Shown: positions 8,792 to 18,876, numbered from the stretch's first letter. The stretch: 60,047 bases of DNA from Burkholderiales bacterium RIFCSPHIGHO2_12_FULL_63_20 (GCA_001770775.1 MESA01000005.1:1-60047), one strand, 5' to 3'. Program-made: numbers and translations. Notes: generated from the letters alone by a model not told the origin.

Positions 8792-9991
8792 TCAGCCCTT
8801 GGCCAGCACGGCCGCAAAGGCCTCGGCCACGCGGTCCACGTTGTTGGCGTTCAGGCCGGCCGCGCACATGCGGCCCGAGCGCAGCACGTACACACCATGC
8901 TCGGTGCGCAGGGCCTCGGCCTGCTCGGGGCTCACGCCGGTGTAGCTGAACATGCCGCGCTGGTCGATGAAGTAGCGCACGTCCCTGCCCGGCAGCTTCG
9001 CGACCACGCCGTCATACAGGCGCTGACGCATCACCTTGATGCGCTCACGCATGGCGGTCAGTTCATCGGCCCATTGCTGGCGCAACGCAGGCGTCTGCAG
9101 CACCTTGGCCACCAGCACGCTGCCATGGGTGGGTGGGCTGGAATAGTTGCGGCGCACCGCCGACATCAGCTGGCCAATCACCAGCTGCGCCTGATCCTTG
9201 TCCGGGCAGACCACGCTCAGACCACCCACGCGCTCACCGTACAGCGAGAAGCTCTTGGAGAAGGAGTTGGCCACGAAGAAGCTCACACCCGCATCCGCCA
9301 GCGCGCGCAGCGCAAAGGCGTCTTCGTCGATGCCATCGCCAAAGCCCTGGTAGGCAATGTCCAGATACGGCAGCAGCTTGCGGGCGCGGATCACCTCGAT
9401 CAGCTGCGTCCACTGCGCCGGATTCAAATCCACGCCGGTGGGGTTGTGACAGCAGGCGTGCAGCAGCACGATGCTCTGCGCCGGCAGCGCCTCGATCGCC
9501 GAGAGCATGGCGTCGAACTTCAGGCCCTTGGTGGCGGCGTCGTAGTAGGGGTAGGTGTTGACCTGAAAGCCCGCGCCTTCAAAGATGGCCTTGTGGTTGT
9601 CCCAGGTCGGGTCGCTCACCCACACCTGCGAGCCGGGGAAGTAGCGCTTGAGGAAGTCAGCGCCCACCTTGAGGCCGCCCGAACCACCCAGGGTCTGGAT
9701 GGTGGCGATGCGCCCGCTGGTCACAGCCTCGTGCTGGGCGCCGAACAGCAGCTCCTGCACGGCCTGGCGGTAGGCCGGGTTGCCGGTCATCGGCAGGTAG
9801 GGCTTGGGGCCGATGTGGGACAGCAGCTCGGTCTCGGCCGCGCGCACGGCGTCCATCACCGGCAGGCGACCTTCTTCGTCGAAGTAGATGCCGATGCTGA
9901 GGTTGATCTTGCCCTGACGCGGGTCTTTCTGGAAGTCCTCGTTGAGGGTGAGGATGGGGTCGCCAGGGTAGGCGTCAACGTGACGGAACAT
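8792..9991 (-). CDS. tyrB: Aromatic amino acid aminotransferase (class I, PLP)
   Basis: A 399-residue class I/II aminotransferase of the AspC/TyrB subgroup, exchanging amino groups between aromatic amino acids or aspartate and 2-oxoglutarate. It has the N-terminal DPILTLNEDFQKDPR and INLSIGIYFDEEG, the cofactor-site CCHNPTGVD, LDIAYQGFGDG, the Schiff-base lysine in NSFSKSFSLYGERVG near residue 245, and the substrate Arg near the C-terminus (RSGRMCAAGLNANN). TyrB and AspC cannot be separated by eye; the INLSIGIYFDE form is common in enzymes called aromatic aminotransferase in this order. The start is the ATG at 9991 (MFRHVDAYPGD); the frame is open further upstream but does not look like the family. 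Divergent from frmA. Confidence 0.9.
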   Translation of the reverse strand: MFRHVDAYPGDPILTLNEDFQKDPRQGKINLSIGIYFDEEGRLPVMDAVRAAETELLSHIGPKPYLPMTGNPAYRQAVQELLFGAQHEAVTSGRIATIQTLGGSGGLKVGADFLKRYFPGSQVWVSDPTWDNHKAIFEGAGFQVNTYPYYDAATKGLKFDAMLSAIEALPAQSIVLLHACCHNPTGVDLNPAQWTQLIEVIRARKLLPYLDIAYQGFGDGIDEDAFALRALADAGVSFFVANSFSKSFSLYGERVGGLSVVCPDKDQAQLVIGQLMSAVRRNYSSPPTHGSVLVAKVLQTPALRQQWADELTAMRERIKVMRQRLYDGVVAKLPGRDVRYFIDQRGMFSYTGVSPEQAEALRTEHGVYVLRSGRMCAAGLNANNVDRVAEAFAAVLAKG

Positions 9992-10178
9992 GGGGGATCT
10001 CCTGTGGGCGCCCTCACCGGCAAGGGCGCAGCTGACATGCCCTCGATTATCGGGCGAGCCGACAACCCGAAAACGTGCCAGGTTTCCTCGGTTGTGGGAT
10101 AGTGAGCGCCATCTGCGGAGGACACCCATCTCCGCACCCCCACACGCACCCCATAAGCCCCACCGAGAGGACATCACC

Positions 10179-11297
<1,119 letters not shown>

Positions 11298-11337
11298 TCA
11301 CGAGACGGATCGCCACATCGATCACGGAGGGCCCACC

Positions 11338-12198
11338 ATGAGCACGCTGGAACTGCTGTCCGAGCACGCCTGTTTTGGCGGCGTGCAACGCTTTTACCGC
11401 CACGCCTCGGGCGCCATCGGCCTGCCGATGCAGTTCGGCGTGTTCCTGCCCCCGCAGGCCCTGCACGGCGGCCACAAGGTGCCGGTGCTGTTCTACCTGG
11501 CTGGCCTGACCTGCACGGAAGAGACCTTTGCGATCAAGGCCGGAGCGCAGCAGCATGCGGCGCGCCTGGGCCTGGCCATCGTCACACCCGACACCAGCCC
11601 GCGCGGCACCGAGGTGCCCGGTCAGGCCGACAGCTGGGACTTCGGCCTGGGCGCCGGTTTTTACCTGGACGCCACCCAGCGCCCCTGGTCAGCGGCCTGG
11701 CAGATGGAAACCTACATCACCGCAGAGCTGCACGCGCTGGTGGGCCAGCACCTGCCGGTCGACCTGAACCGCGCTGGCATCTTCGGCCACTCGATGGGCG
11801 GGCATGGCGCCCTGACCCTGGCCCTGCGCCACCCTGGCAAGTACCAGACCGTGTCGGCCTTTGCGCCGATTGCCCACCCCAGCCGTTGCCCCTGGGGCGA
11901 AAAGGCCTTCAGTGGCTACCTGGGTGACGATCGGGATGTCTGGGCTGAACACGATGCCACGGCGCTGATGAGCCGGGCCACAAGCGCGCCCTACCCGCAA
12001 GGCATCCTGATCGACCAGGGCCTGTCGGACAAGTTCCTGGCCACCCAGTTGCAGCCGCAGGCCTTTGAAGAAGCCTGCGCACAGATCAAGCAGCCCGTGG
12101 CGGTGCGTCGCCACGAGGGCTACGACCACGGCTACTACTTCATCCAGAGTTTTGTGGCCGACCACCTGGCGCATCACGCGCAGGGTCTGATCGGCTGA
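11338..12198 (+). CDS. fghA: S-formylglutathione hydrolase
   Basis: A 286-residue esterase-D family serine hydrolase that splits S-formylglutathione into formate and glutathione, completing the pathway begun by frmA. Motifs: YLAGLTCTEETFAIKAGAQ near residues 60-78, the SWDFGLGAGFYLDAT block, the nucleophile in GHSMGGHGAL near residue 150, and the C-terminal HEGYDHGYYFI carrying the catalytic His. Length is normal (about 280). The ATG at 11338 follows GGAGGG at good spacing. Cytoplasmic. Confidence 0.96.
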   Translation: MSTLELLSEHACFGGVQRFYRHASGAIGLPMQFGVFLPPQALHGGHKVPVLFYLAGLTCTEETFAIKAGAQQHAARLGLAIVTPDTSPRGTEVPGQADSWDFGLGAGFYLDATQRPWSAAWQMETYITAELHALVGQHLPVDLNRAGIFGHSMGGHGALTLALRHPGKYQTVSAFAPIAHPSRCPWGEKAFSGYLGDDRDVWAEHDATALMSRATSAPYPQGILIDQGLSDKFLATQLQPQAFEEACAQIKQPVAVRRHEGYDHGYYFIQSFVADHLAHHAQGLIG

Positions 12199-12243
12199 CG
12201 CACGACGGGGCCGGCCATACGGCCCGCCCACCATGCCGAAGCC

Positions 12244-12417
12244 TCAGGCCGTCGGAGCGGCGTTCGGCGCCGCGGGCGCCACACCACGCTGGTCGTCGTC
12301 GGGCTGCGGGCTGACATGGTCGCCTTCAGCCTTGCGTTGGGCTTTTTCGGCCTTCTTTTTCTTCTTTTCCAGCTCGCGCTGACGTTTTTCGAACGAATAG
12401 TTGGGTTTAGGTGGCAC
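12244..12417 (-). CDS. Small Lys-rich conserved protein (KPNY type), GTG start
   Basis: A 57-residue protein beginning (M)PPKPNYSFEKRQRELEKKKK and ending in a Pro/Ala/Asp-rich tail. The first half is a basic coiled helix of Lys, Glu, Arg and Gln; the second half is disordered. The start is the GTG at 12417, because a TGA lies four codons upstream in frame, with GAAAGAG ahead as a weak ribosome site. I remember KPNY(A/S)FE(R/K)RQ(R/K)E small proteins as widespread in Burkholderiales, with no known function. Its frame holds a full coding pattern over 58 codons. It lies between fghA (convergent) and a lipoprotein gene on the same strand, 91 bases downstream of that gene. Confidence 0.72.
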   Translation of the reverse strand: MPPKPNYSFEKRQRELEKKKKKAEKAQRKAEGDHVSPQPDDDQRGVAPAAPNAAPTA

Positions 12418-12508
12418 GCAGCTCTTTCAGATGGTCAATTCGCACACGATATCCCACTTGAGCCGAATCACCAACCGGATCTGCACCTGATCGTTGTGCC
12501 CAGGGCGA

Positions 12509-13045
12509 TCAAGGTGCGGTGGTCGAGGTCACGGCCACCGTCTGCGCCGGGGCCACACGCCACGAACAGTCCTTCGTGATCGCCACCCCCTTGAGGAAGG
12601 CGCGGCGCACCGTGCCCGCAGCAATGGCGGCCTCCACCTTGCGTGAATGGCGCTCGGCACCGCTGAGCTTGCGCACCCAGCCCCGGAAGGGGATGAGGCC
12701 GTCGGCCGTGCGCGCCAGAGCACCAATGGCGGCGTCCCCGGCCGCGTCGGAGCCACGCTCGATCAGGCCGGGGTTGTCCTTGGTGGGTGGCGTATCCAGA
12801 TCGGCGCCCAACACACTGTCCAGTTCATGCACTCGTTGCACCAGCGATGTGCAGTCCACCTCGGCCGGGAGCCCATAGGGCGTGGCCTGCGCCTGGCGCA
12901 GCACCGCAGGAATCTCCTCGCGTACCAGGTTCAGGTCCCCCAGCGGGCGCGTGGCGGCATCCGTCACCCGGTCCGTCCCCTTGCTGGCACAGGCTGCCAA
13001 GGTGCACACCATGCCCAACAAGATCCACGTTTTGATTGCCCGCAT
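12509..13045 (-). CDS. Predicted lipoprotein of unknown function
   Basis: A 178-residue protein with a lipoprotein signal: MRAIKTWILLGMVCTLAAC, lipobox LAAC with Cys at residue 19, followed by Ala and Ser rather than Asp, which favours the outer membrane. The mature part is Asp/Thr/Arg-rich, with a Gly/Ala helix near residues 95-125 (GSDAAGDAAIGALARTADGL) and two Cys (CTSLVQRV and KDCSWRV) that could pair. No family recognised. The start is the ATG at 13045, immediately ahead of the signal; the frame is open another 40 codons upstream through the hairpin region and should not be extended. Same strand as mgtA and 82 bases after it. Confidence 0.82.
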   Translation of the reverse strand: MRAIKTWILLGMVCTLAACASKGTDRVTDAATRPLGDLNLVREEIPAVLRQAQATPYGLPAEVDCTSLVQRVHELDSVLGADLDTPPTKDNPGLIERGSDAAGDAAIGALARTADGLIPFRGWVRKLSGAERHSRKVEAAIAAGTVRRAFLKGVAITKDCSWRVAPAQTVAVTSTTAP

Positions 13046-13101
13046 CGCTGTCGCTTTCCTGGCCGCCGGCCATCCACGCTGAAGATGGAGCGATTCTCGC
13101 G

Positions 13102-13142
13102 CTGGCAGCGATGCCAGGCTGCCCCCCTCAAGAGGGGGGCAG
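13102..13142. repeat. Two tandem hairpins, one over the mgtA stop codon
   Basis: The first inverted repeat pairs CTGGCA (13102-13107) with TGCCAG (13112-13117). The second is an 11-bp perfect stem, 13119-13129 with 13132-13142, with an AA loop. The second covers the mgtA stop codon (13128-13130). There is no T-run, so it is not a standard terminator; it may slow RNA decay or limit read-through into the lipoprotein gene. A similar C-run/G-run hairpin occurs at 57137-57152. Confidence 0.6.
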
Positions 13143-15776
13143 CGCGACCCGCTTGACCACCCCATGTGCCGGGCGCCAGACGCGCCGCATGAGCACGTGC
13201 GCCAGGCCCAGATACGCCACCAGCACGGTGAGCACGATGGGCCAATACGACCAAGGCAAGGCCACCAGCCCCAGCGCCCCGGCCAGCGGCGAGTACGGCA
13301 GGATCACGCCCACCGCGCACACCCCCAGGGTCGTGGCTGTCAAAGGCCAGCTGGCGCGGCTTTGCACCAAGGGCACCCGCGCGGTGCGCAGCACGTGGAT
13401 CACCAGCGTCTGCGACAGCAGCGACTCGACAAACCAGCCGGTGTGAAACAGCGCCGCACGCTCAGGGGTCTGCGCCCCAAAGCCGTAGAACATCACCGCA
13501 AAGATCACATAGTCGAACACCGAGCTGAGCGGCCCCATCCAGAACATGAAACGCGCGATCTGGCCGATCTCCCAGCGCCGGGGCTGGCGCAGCTCCTCCG
13601 GGTCCACCCGGTCGGTCGGGATGGCCGATTGCGACAGGTCGTACAGCAGGTTGTTCGTCAGCACCTGGATGGGCGCCATGGGCAGAAACGGCAGCCAGGC
13701 GCTGGCCCCCAGCACGCTGAACATGTTGCCGAAATTGGAGCTGGCCCCCATGCGGATGTACTTGAGCAGGTTGGCAAACACCCGCCGCCCTTCCCGCACG
13801 CCGACGTCCAGCACCATCAGGCTCTTTTCCAGCAAGATGATGTCGGCCGACTCCTTGGCAATGTCCACCGCCGTGTCCACCGAGATGCCCACGTCGGCCG
13901 CCTTGAGTGCCGGCCCATCGTTGATGCCATCGCCCATGTAGCCCACCACGTGCCCGCGGGCGCGCAGCGCGGCAATCACCCTCGCCTTCTGGGTGGGCGA
14001 GAGCTTGGCAAACACCTGCGTGCCCCCCACGGCCTCCTGCAAGTCCCTCTCGGACAAAGGCTCCACCTCGTGACCCAGCATCACCCGCTCGACGCTCAAG
14101 CCCACCTGCTGACACACCTTGCGCGTCACCACCTCGTTGTCGCCCGTCAGGATCTTGACGGCCACCCCGTGCCGCTTGAGCGCCGCCAGCGCCGGCTGGG
14201 CCGACTCCTTGGGCGGGTCCAGAAACGCCATGAAGCCCAGCAGGATCAGGTCGGCCTCGTCGGCCACCGACATCGTGTGCGTGGCCGCTGTCAGCGGGCG
14301 GTAGGCCAGGGCGATCACCCGAAAGCCATCTTCGTTCAAAGCCCGCGCGGCCGCCTGGATGGCCGGCAGATGGCTGCCGTCCAGCTGCACGCGTTGCCCG
14401 CCGAAGTCGCCCTCGCGGCACACGCTGAACACCTCTTCGACCGCGCCTTTGCAGATCAGCAGTCGCTCCTCGCCGCGCTGCACCACCACCGACATGCGCC
14501 GGCGCTGGAAGTCAAACGGGATCTCATCGATCTTCTGGTACAGCCCCTCCTCGTGCAGCTTGGCGTGCACCTCGGCGTACTTGAGCACGGCCAGATCGAG
14601 CTGGTTTTTCAGGCCCGACTGGTAGTAGCTGTTGAGGTAGGCAAAGTCCAGCACCTGGTCGCTGGGCTGGCCATCCAGGTCCACGTACTTTTCCAAAATG
14701 ATGCGGTCCTGCGTGAGCGTGCCGGTCTTGTCCGTGCACAGCACGTCCATCGCCCCGAAATTCTGGATCGCGTCCAGCCGCTTGACGATCACCTGCTTGC
14801 GCGACAGCGCCAGCGCGCCCTTGGCCAGGTTCATCGTCACCAGCATGGGCAGCATCTCGGGCGTCAGACCCACGGCCACGGCGCTGGCAAACAAAAGCGC
14901 CTCCAGCCAGTCGCCCTTGGTCAGCCCGTTGATCAGGAAGACCAGCGGCACCATCACCGCCATGAAGCGCAACATCAGCCAGGTGAAGCGGTTGAGGCCC
15001 AGCGCAAAACTGCTGGGGGCCTCGGCCTCCATCATCGATTGGGCAATGCCGCCAAACACCGCGCGCTCGCCCGTGTGCACCACCACCGCCGTGGCCGTGC
15101 CACTGGCCACGTGCGTGCCCATGAAGCCCATGTTGCGCAGCGCCAGCCCCTCCACGCCGCTGGCCTCGACCAGGGCGTGCTTCTCCACGGGCAGGGACTC
15201 GCCGGTCAGGGCCGACTCGTTGATGAAAAAATCGCGGGCCGACAGCACACGCACATCGGCGGGCACCAGATCGCCGGCCGACAGGTGCACCACGTCACCG
15301 GGCACCAGCTGCGAGATGGGCAGCTCCTGCGTGCCTGACTCCGACGCCGACTGCGGCACGCTGACACCGCCGCGCCGCAACACGGTGGCGGTCGTGTGCA
15401 CCAGCGCACGCAAGGCCTGCGCAGCCTGGCCGGAGCGGTGCTCCTGCACCCAGCCCAGCGTGATGCTCAGCAGCACCATCAGGGCAATGATGACGGCCGA
15501 CTGGACATTGCCAGTGAACACCGACACCAGCGCCAGCGCCAACAACAGGAAGTTGAGCGGGTTGGCCAGGCGCTTGAGGAACTGGCGCCAAGCCCCCGCG
15601 GCAGGGGCCGCGAGCACCTCATTGGGCCCGATGCGCGCCAAGCGCTCGGCCGCCTCGGCTTCGCTCAGACCTTGCGGCGAGCTGCCGAGCGCAAGCAGGC
15701 CGTCTTCGACCGACTGCGTGGCCAAGGCCCCCAGCGCCTGGCGTGCGGCCTCCTGCGTCTCATGCGGTGTGCTCAT
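13128..15776 (-). CDS. mgtA: Magnesium-translocating P-type ATPase
   Basis: An 882-residue P-type ATPase of class IIIB (MgtA/MgtB), importing Mg2+ at the inner membrane. It has the actuator motif LTGES, the membrane-4 signature VGLTPEMLPMLV specific to this class, the phosphorylation loop CTDKTGTLTQD near residue 350, TGDNE, and the hinge MGDGINDGPALKAADVGIS. About ten hydrophobic segments are visible in the usual 2-2-6 arrangement, and the family-typical QSAIPTDRVDPE stretch near the C-terminus. The start is the ATG at 15776 (MSTPHETQ). There is no MgtC, PhoP box or obvious Mg2+-sensing leader: only 95 bases separate it from hsp20 upstream on the same strand. Confidence 0.94.
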   Translation of the reverse strand: MSTPHETQEAARQALGALATQSVEDGLLALGSSPQGLSEAEAAERLARIGPNEVLAAPAAGAWRQFLKRLANPLNFLLLALALVSVFTGNVQSAVIIALMVLLSITLGWVQEHRSGQAAQALRALVHTTATVLRRGGVSVPQSASESGTQELPISQLVPGDVVHLSAGDLVPADVRVLSARDFFINESALTGESLPVEKHALVEASGVEGLALRNMGFMGTHVASGTATAVVVHTGERAVFGGIAQSMMEAEAPSSFALGLNRFTWLMLRFMAVMVPLVFLINGLTKGDWLEALLFASAVAVGLTPEMLPMLVTMNLAKGALALSRKQVIVKRLDAIQNFGAMDVLCTDKTGTLTQDRIILEKYVDLDGQPSDQVLDFAYLNSYYQSGLKNQLDLAVLKYAEVHAKLHEEGLYQKIDEIPFDFQRRRMSVVVQRGEERLLICKGAVEEVFSVCREGDFGGQRVQLDGSHLPAIQAAARALNEDGFRVIALAYRPLTAATHTMSVADEADLILLGFMAFLDPPKESAQPALAALKRHGVAVKILTGDNEVVTRKVCQQVGLSVERVMLGHEVEPLSERDLQEAVGGTQVFAKLSPTQKARVIAALRARGHVVGYMGDGINDGPALKAADVGISVDTAVDIAKESADIILLEKSLMVLDVGVREGRRVFANLLKYIRMGASSNFGNMFSVLGASAWLPFLPMAPIQVLTNNLLYDLSQSAIPTDRVDPEELRQPRRWEIGQIARFMFWMGPLSSVFDYVIFAVMFYGFGAQTPERAALFHTGWFVESLLSQTLVIHVLRTARVPLVQSRASWPLTATTLGVCAVGVILPYSPLAGALGLVALPWSYWPIVLTVLVAYLGLAHVLMRRVWRPAHGVVKRVALPPS

Positions 15777-15871
15777 GGAGCCCAGCATGACACAGGCACG
15801 TGGCCGCACCAAGTCCGGCGCGCCGGCCCTGCAGGGATCCCCCCCCGAGGGCGAGGCTCACGGTTGCCCCG

Positions 15872-16288
15872 TCAGCTGATCGTCAGGCGCTTGCCACCGG
15901 CCACCGTCTTCTTGGGCAGGGTCAGCTCCAGCACCCCGTCCTTGAAGCTGGCCGAAGCGGCGGCCTCGTCGATGTCATGGGCCAGCTGGAAGCTGCGCGA
16001 CACCTGGCCAAAATAGCGCTCCGAGCGCAGCACCCGCTCACCTTCCTTGACTTCCTTCTCCTGCCGCACCTCGGCGCTGATCGACACCTGGTTGCCGTCG
16101 ATCTCCACGTGGATGTCTTCCTTCTTCACACCGGGGATCTCGGCATGCACCGCGTAAGCCTGATCCTGCTCCTTGACGTCCATCTTGATCTGCTGCGGCG
16201 TCAGGTCAGACGGCAGGTCCATCGGCTTGACGAAAAAACCGCGAAACAGTTCGTCTACCGGGTTGGTGTAACGGGTCAGTTTGCTCAT
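15872..16288 (-). CDS. Small heat-shock protein, Hsp20/alpha-crystallin family
   Basis: A 138-residue holdase. The alpha-crystallin domain covers about residues 40-135, with AVHAEIPGVKKEDIHVEIDG, the RSERYFGQVSRSFQL block and the G-V-L motif as DGVLELTLPKK. The N-terminal arm is short (MSKLTRYTNPVDELFRGFF). It prevents aggregation of unfolded proteins in the cytoplasm. The start is the ATG at 16288, with GGAGG (GGAGGACACC) just ahead. A heat-shock-like promoter lies 40-64 bases upstream (16328-16352). Confidence 0.94.
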   Translation of the reverse strand: MSKLTRYTNPVDELFRGFFVKPMDLPSDLTPQQIKMDVKEQDQAYAVHAEIPGVKKEDIHVEIDGNQVSISAEVRQEKEVKEGERVLRSERYFGQVSRSFQLAHDIDEAAASASFKDGVLELTLPKKTVAGGKRLTIS

Positions 16289-16327
16289 GGTGTCCTCCAG
16301 TCGAAGTGGGTTTGACGAGCCCCAGAT

Positions 16328-16352
16328 GTGTGGGGTCGAGCCCATTTTCAAG
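16328..16352 (-). promoter_or_regulatory. Heat-shock (sigma-32-like) promoter for hsp20
   Basis: On the minus strand CTTGAAA (16346-16352) matches the sigma-32 -35 element exactly, and CCCCACAC (16328-16335) resembles the -10 element CCCCATNT. The spacer is only 10 bases, shorter than the usual 12-15, so the -10 assignment is uncertain, but the elements and position ahead of an Hsp20 gene agree. Confidence 0.5.
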
Positions 16353-16412
16353 AGGACCCCGCCACAGATCAAGCCCTCTTTGGGCTGAGGATCTGACCCG
16401 GATCAAACCCAC

Positions 16413-16904
16413 TCAGGCGGTGGCGGCCAGGGCCTTCTCGATGTCGTCAATGAGCGATTTGGGCGCATCGGTCGGGGCATAGCGCCCCAGCACCTGGCCA
16501 TCGCGGCCAATCAGGAACTTGGTGAAGTTCCACTTGATCGCCTTGGTGCCCAGGATGCCCGGCGCCTCTTTGACCAGCCACTGGTACAGCGGGTGGGCCT
16601 GCGCGCCATTGACATCGACCTTGGCCATCATCGGAAAGCTCACGCCATAGTTGAGCTGGCAGAACGAGGCGATCTCGTCGTTGGCGCCGGGGTCCTGTCC
16701 GCCAAACTGGTTGCAAGGAAAGCCCAGCACCGCCAGTCCTTTGGGCCCGTGGCTCTGCCACAGCTTCTCCAGCCCCTCGAACTGCGGCGTAAAGCCGCAC
16801 TTGCTGGCCGTGTTGACGATCAGCAGCACCTGGCCACGGTACTGGTCCAGCTTGACCGCCTGGCCTGTGATGGTTTGCGCCTCGAAATCGTAAACGGTGC
16901 TCAT
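16413..16904 (-). CDS. Glutathione peroxidase, cytoplasmic Cys type
   Basis: A 163-residue thioredoxin-fold peroxidase that reduces H2O2 and organic peroxides. It has the catalytic VNTASKCGFTPQFEGLE with Cys (not selenocysteine) near residue 36, LGFPCNQFGGQDPG with Gln and a probable resolving Cys, and KWNFTKFLI carrying the Trp and Asn of the tetrad. No signal peptide, so cytoplasmic. Bacterial Cys enzymes of this type often use thioredoxin rather than glutathione. The start is the ATG at 16904. A second, exported paralogue is at 31370-31984. Confidence 0.93.
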   Translation of the reverse strand: MSTVYDFEAQTITGQAVKLDQYRGQVLLIVNTASKCGFTPQFEGLEKLWQSHGPKGLAVLGFPCNQFGGQDPGANDEIASFCQLNYGVSFPMMAKVDVNGAQAHPLYQWLVKEAPGILGTKAIKWNFTKFLIGRDGQVLGRYAPTDAPKSLIDDIEKALAATA

Positions 16905-17108
16905 GTGTCGTGATCCAACAGGTTTTGACGAAGTACGTCAGGTTCACAGAAAGGCAAAGCCCGACTGCATCGCAGGGACTTCGCCCCCCCATCAGGGAGG
17001 ACCCATGTGGTCAAGGCCGGGCGAAGCGCCTAGACTGCCCAACTCAAGGTGATGCCGGCACACGAATCGGCCACCCAAAATAAACTCAGGAAGCCCGAGG
17101 AGACCCTC

Positions 17109-18869
17109 ATGCAAGATGCCGACACCCGTCCCTCCGACCTGCCGGCGGGCACGCAGACGCCCCCCGGACGCGCCACGGCCGGCCGACGTGCCTTGCCCGC
17201 GGGCATCTCCGAGCAACTCAGCGACGAGGCGCCACGCCTGCTCGACGAGCTGCATGTACGCGACGACTCCCTGGCGCAGCAAGCCCAGCTGATCCGCCAG
17301 CTACAAACCGCGCTGCAACGCGCGCACAGCACCAACCAGGAACTCGCCCTGATCGCCGACCGCGTCAGCGATGCCATCCTGATCTGTGACGTGCAGCGCT
17401 GCATCACCTGGGTGAACCCGGCGTTCACTCGCCTGACCGGCTTCACCCTCACCGAAAGCCACGGCCAGCAACCCGAGGAGCTGCTCAGCGGCCCGCACAC
17501 CGACTCGGCCACCATCTCCCACATCAACCAGGCTCTGGCCCAGGGCGACAGCATCGAGCGACTGGAGATCTGCCACCACCGCAAGGACGGCGAGCCCTTC
17601 TGGGTGGCACGCTCGGTGCAGCGCGTGATCGGGGCCGAGGGCCAGGTCAGTCACCACATCGAGGTGCTCAGCGACCTCACCGATCGGCGCCGCGCTGAGG
17701 CCGAGCACGCCCGCCGCCTCGAAGCCGAAGTGGCGCTGGCCAACAAGGCCGAGTTCCTCTCGCGCATGAGCCACAGCATGCGCTCCTCGCTCAACGCCAT
17801 CCTCGGCTTCACCCAGCTGCTGGACATGAGCGTGGACGGCTTGCTGCCCGACACACAACGCCGCCAGGTTGGTCACATCCACACCGCGGGCCAGCAACTG
17901 CTGGGCCTGCTCGACCAGGCCCTGGAGTACGCCCGACTCGAAAGTCGCCCGCTGAACCTGCGCCCGCAGCGCATCGAGCTGTCGGTGCTGCTGCGCGACA
18001 TCCGCAACGAGCTCGAAGGCGAGGCGCTGGCGCACGACATCAATGTGCTGATCGATGGCCCCCCCCTGACCCTGTGGGCCGATCCTCAGCACACCCGCGC
18101 CATCTTGCTCAACCTGATGCGCAACGCCATCAAGTTCAGTCCGGGCGGGGCCTCGGTCTGGCTACAGTCGCGCGCGGCGCCCAACGAACGCGTGGCTCTC
18201 ATCGAGGTGCGCGATCAGGGCTTTGGCATTGAGCCCGGTGATCAAGAACGCATCTTCCAGCCCTTCGTTCAACTCGACACCGTCAATGGCCGCAGCCATG
18301 GCAACGGCCTCGGACTGGCTGTGTCCCTGCGCCTGGCCGAGCTGATGCACGGGCGCATCGACGTCACCAGCACCTTGGGGCGCGGCAGCGTCTTCACCCT
18401 GCGCCTGCCCCTGGCAGAGGGCGCCACGGGCGCGCACACACCGGGCACTCACCATCCGGAGCCAGCCGTGATGCTGCCGCCGCTGCGTGTGGTGCACATC
18501 GAAGACAACGCGCTCAACCGCAGCTTGGTCGAAGCGCTGTTTGCGGCCTATCCGCAGGTACGACTGCATTCGGCGGAGACCGCCACCGAGGGTCTGGCCA
18601 GCATCGAGCGCCTGCGCCCCGACGTGGCCCTGGTCGACATCAACCTGCCCGACGGCAGCGGCCTGGACCTGTGCCGACGCGTGCGCACCAACCCCGAGCT
18701 CAAGCAGTTGCCCTTGATTGCACTGAGTGCCGACGCCTTGCCCGAGCACATCGCCCGCGCGCTGCAGACCGGCTTCAACCACTACCTGGTCAAACCGCTG
18801 CAGATCCAGCGTCTGCTGTCCATCTTGGCGACCCTGCCCAGCACGCAGGCGGCGCCGCCCACGGCCTGA
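17109..18869 (+). CDS. Hybrid sensor histidine kinase with PAS and receiver domains
   Basis: A 586-residue soluble hybrid kinase. Order: N-terminal linker with coil (1-80); PAS (about 84-190, SDAILICDVQRCITWVNPAFTRLTG); HisKA with MSHSMRSSLNAILGF, phospho-acceptor His near 222; HATPase with NLMRNAIKFSPGG (N box), VRDQGFGIEPGD (G1) and GNGLGLAVS (G2); receiver (about 463-580) with VHIEDN, phospho-acceptor Asp in LVDINLPDGSG, and the conserved Lys in YLVKPLQ. No membrane helices. The start is the ATG at 17109, just after GAGGAGA; the frame is open 20 codons further up from a GTG. The output partner is not in the window. The receiver has no output domain, so a phosphorelay is likely. Confidence 0.91.
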   Translation: MQDADTRPSDLPAGTQTPPGRATAGRRALPAGISEQLSDEAPRLLDELHVRDDSLAQQAQLIRQLQTALQRAHSTNQELALIADRVSDAILICDVQRCITWVNPAFTRLTGFTLTESHGQQPEELLSGPHTDSATISHINQALAQGDSIERLEICHHRKDGEPFWVARSVQRVIGAEGQVSHHIEVLSDLTDRRRAEAEHARRLEAEVALANKAEFLSRMSHSMRSSLNAILGFTQLLDMSVDGLLPDTQRRQVGHIHTAGQQLLGLLDQALEYARLESRPLNLRPQRIELSVLLRDIRNELEGEALAHDINVLIDGPPLTLWADPQHTRAILLNLMRNAIKFSPGGASVWLQSRAAPNERVALIEVRDQGFGIEPGDQERIFQPFVQLDTVNGRSHGNGLGLAVSLRLAELMHGRIDVTSTLGRGSVFTLRLPLAEGATGAHTPGTHHPEPAVMLPPLRVVHIEDNALNRSLVEALFAAYPQVRLHSAETATEGLASIERLRPDVALVDINLPDGSGLDLCRRVRTNPELKQLPLIALSADALPEHIARALQTGFNHYLVKPLQIQRLLSILATLPSTQAAPPTA

Positions 18870-18876
18870 GGCGTCC

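Noticed and set aside
13164..15338. A 724-codon plus-strand open frame opposite mgtA
   Set aside because: Low-complexity His/Gln/Arg translation; mgtA on the other strand has every P-type ATPase motif.
15777..15871. A Mg2+-sensing leader or riboswitch ahead of mgtA
   Set aside because: Only 95 bases separate hsp20 and mgtA, with no small leader gene, proline-rich peptide or terminator/antiterminator pair visible.
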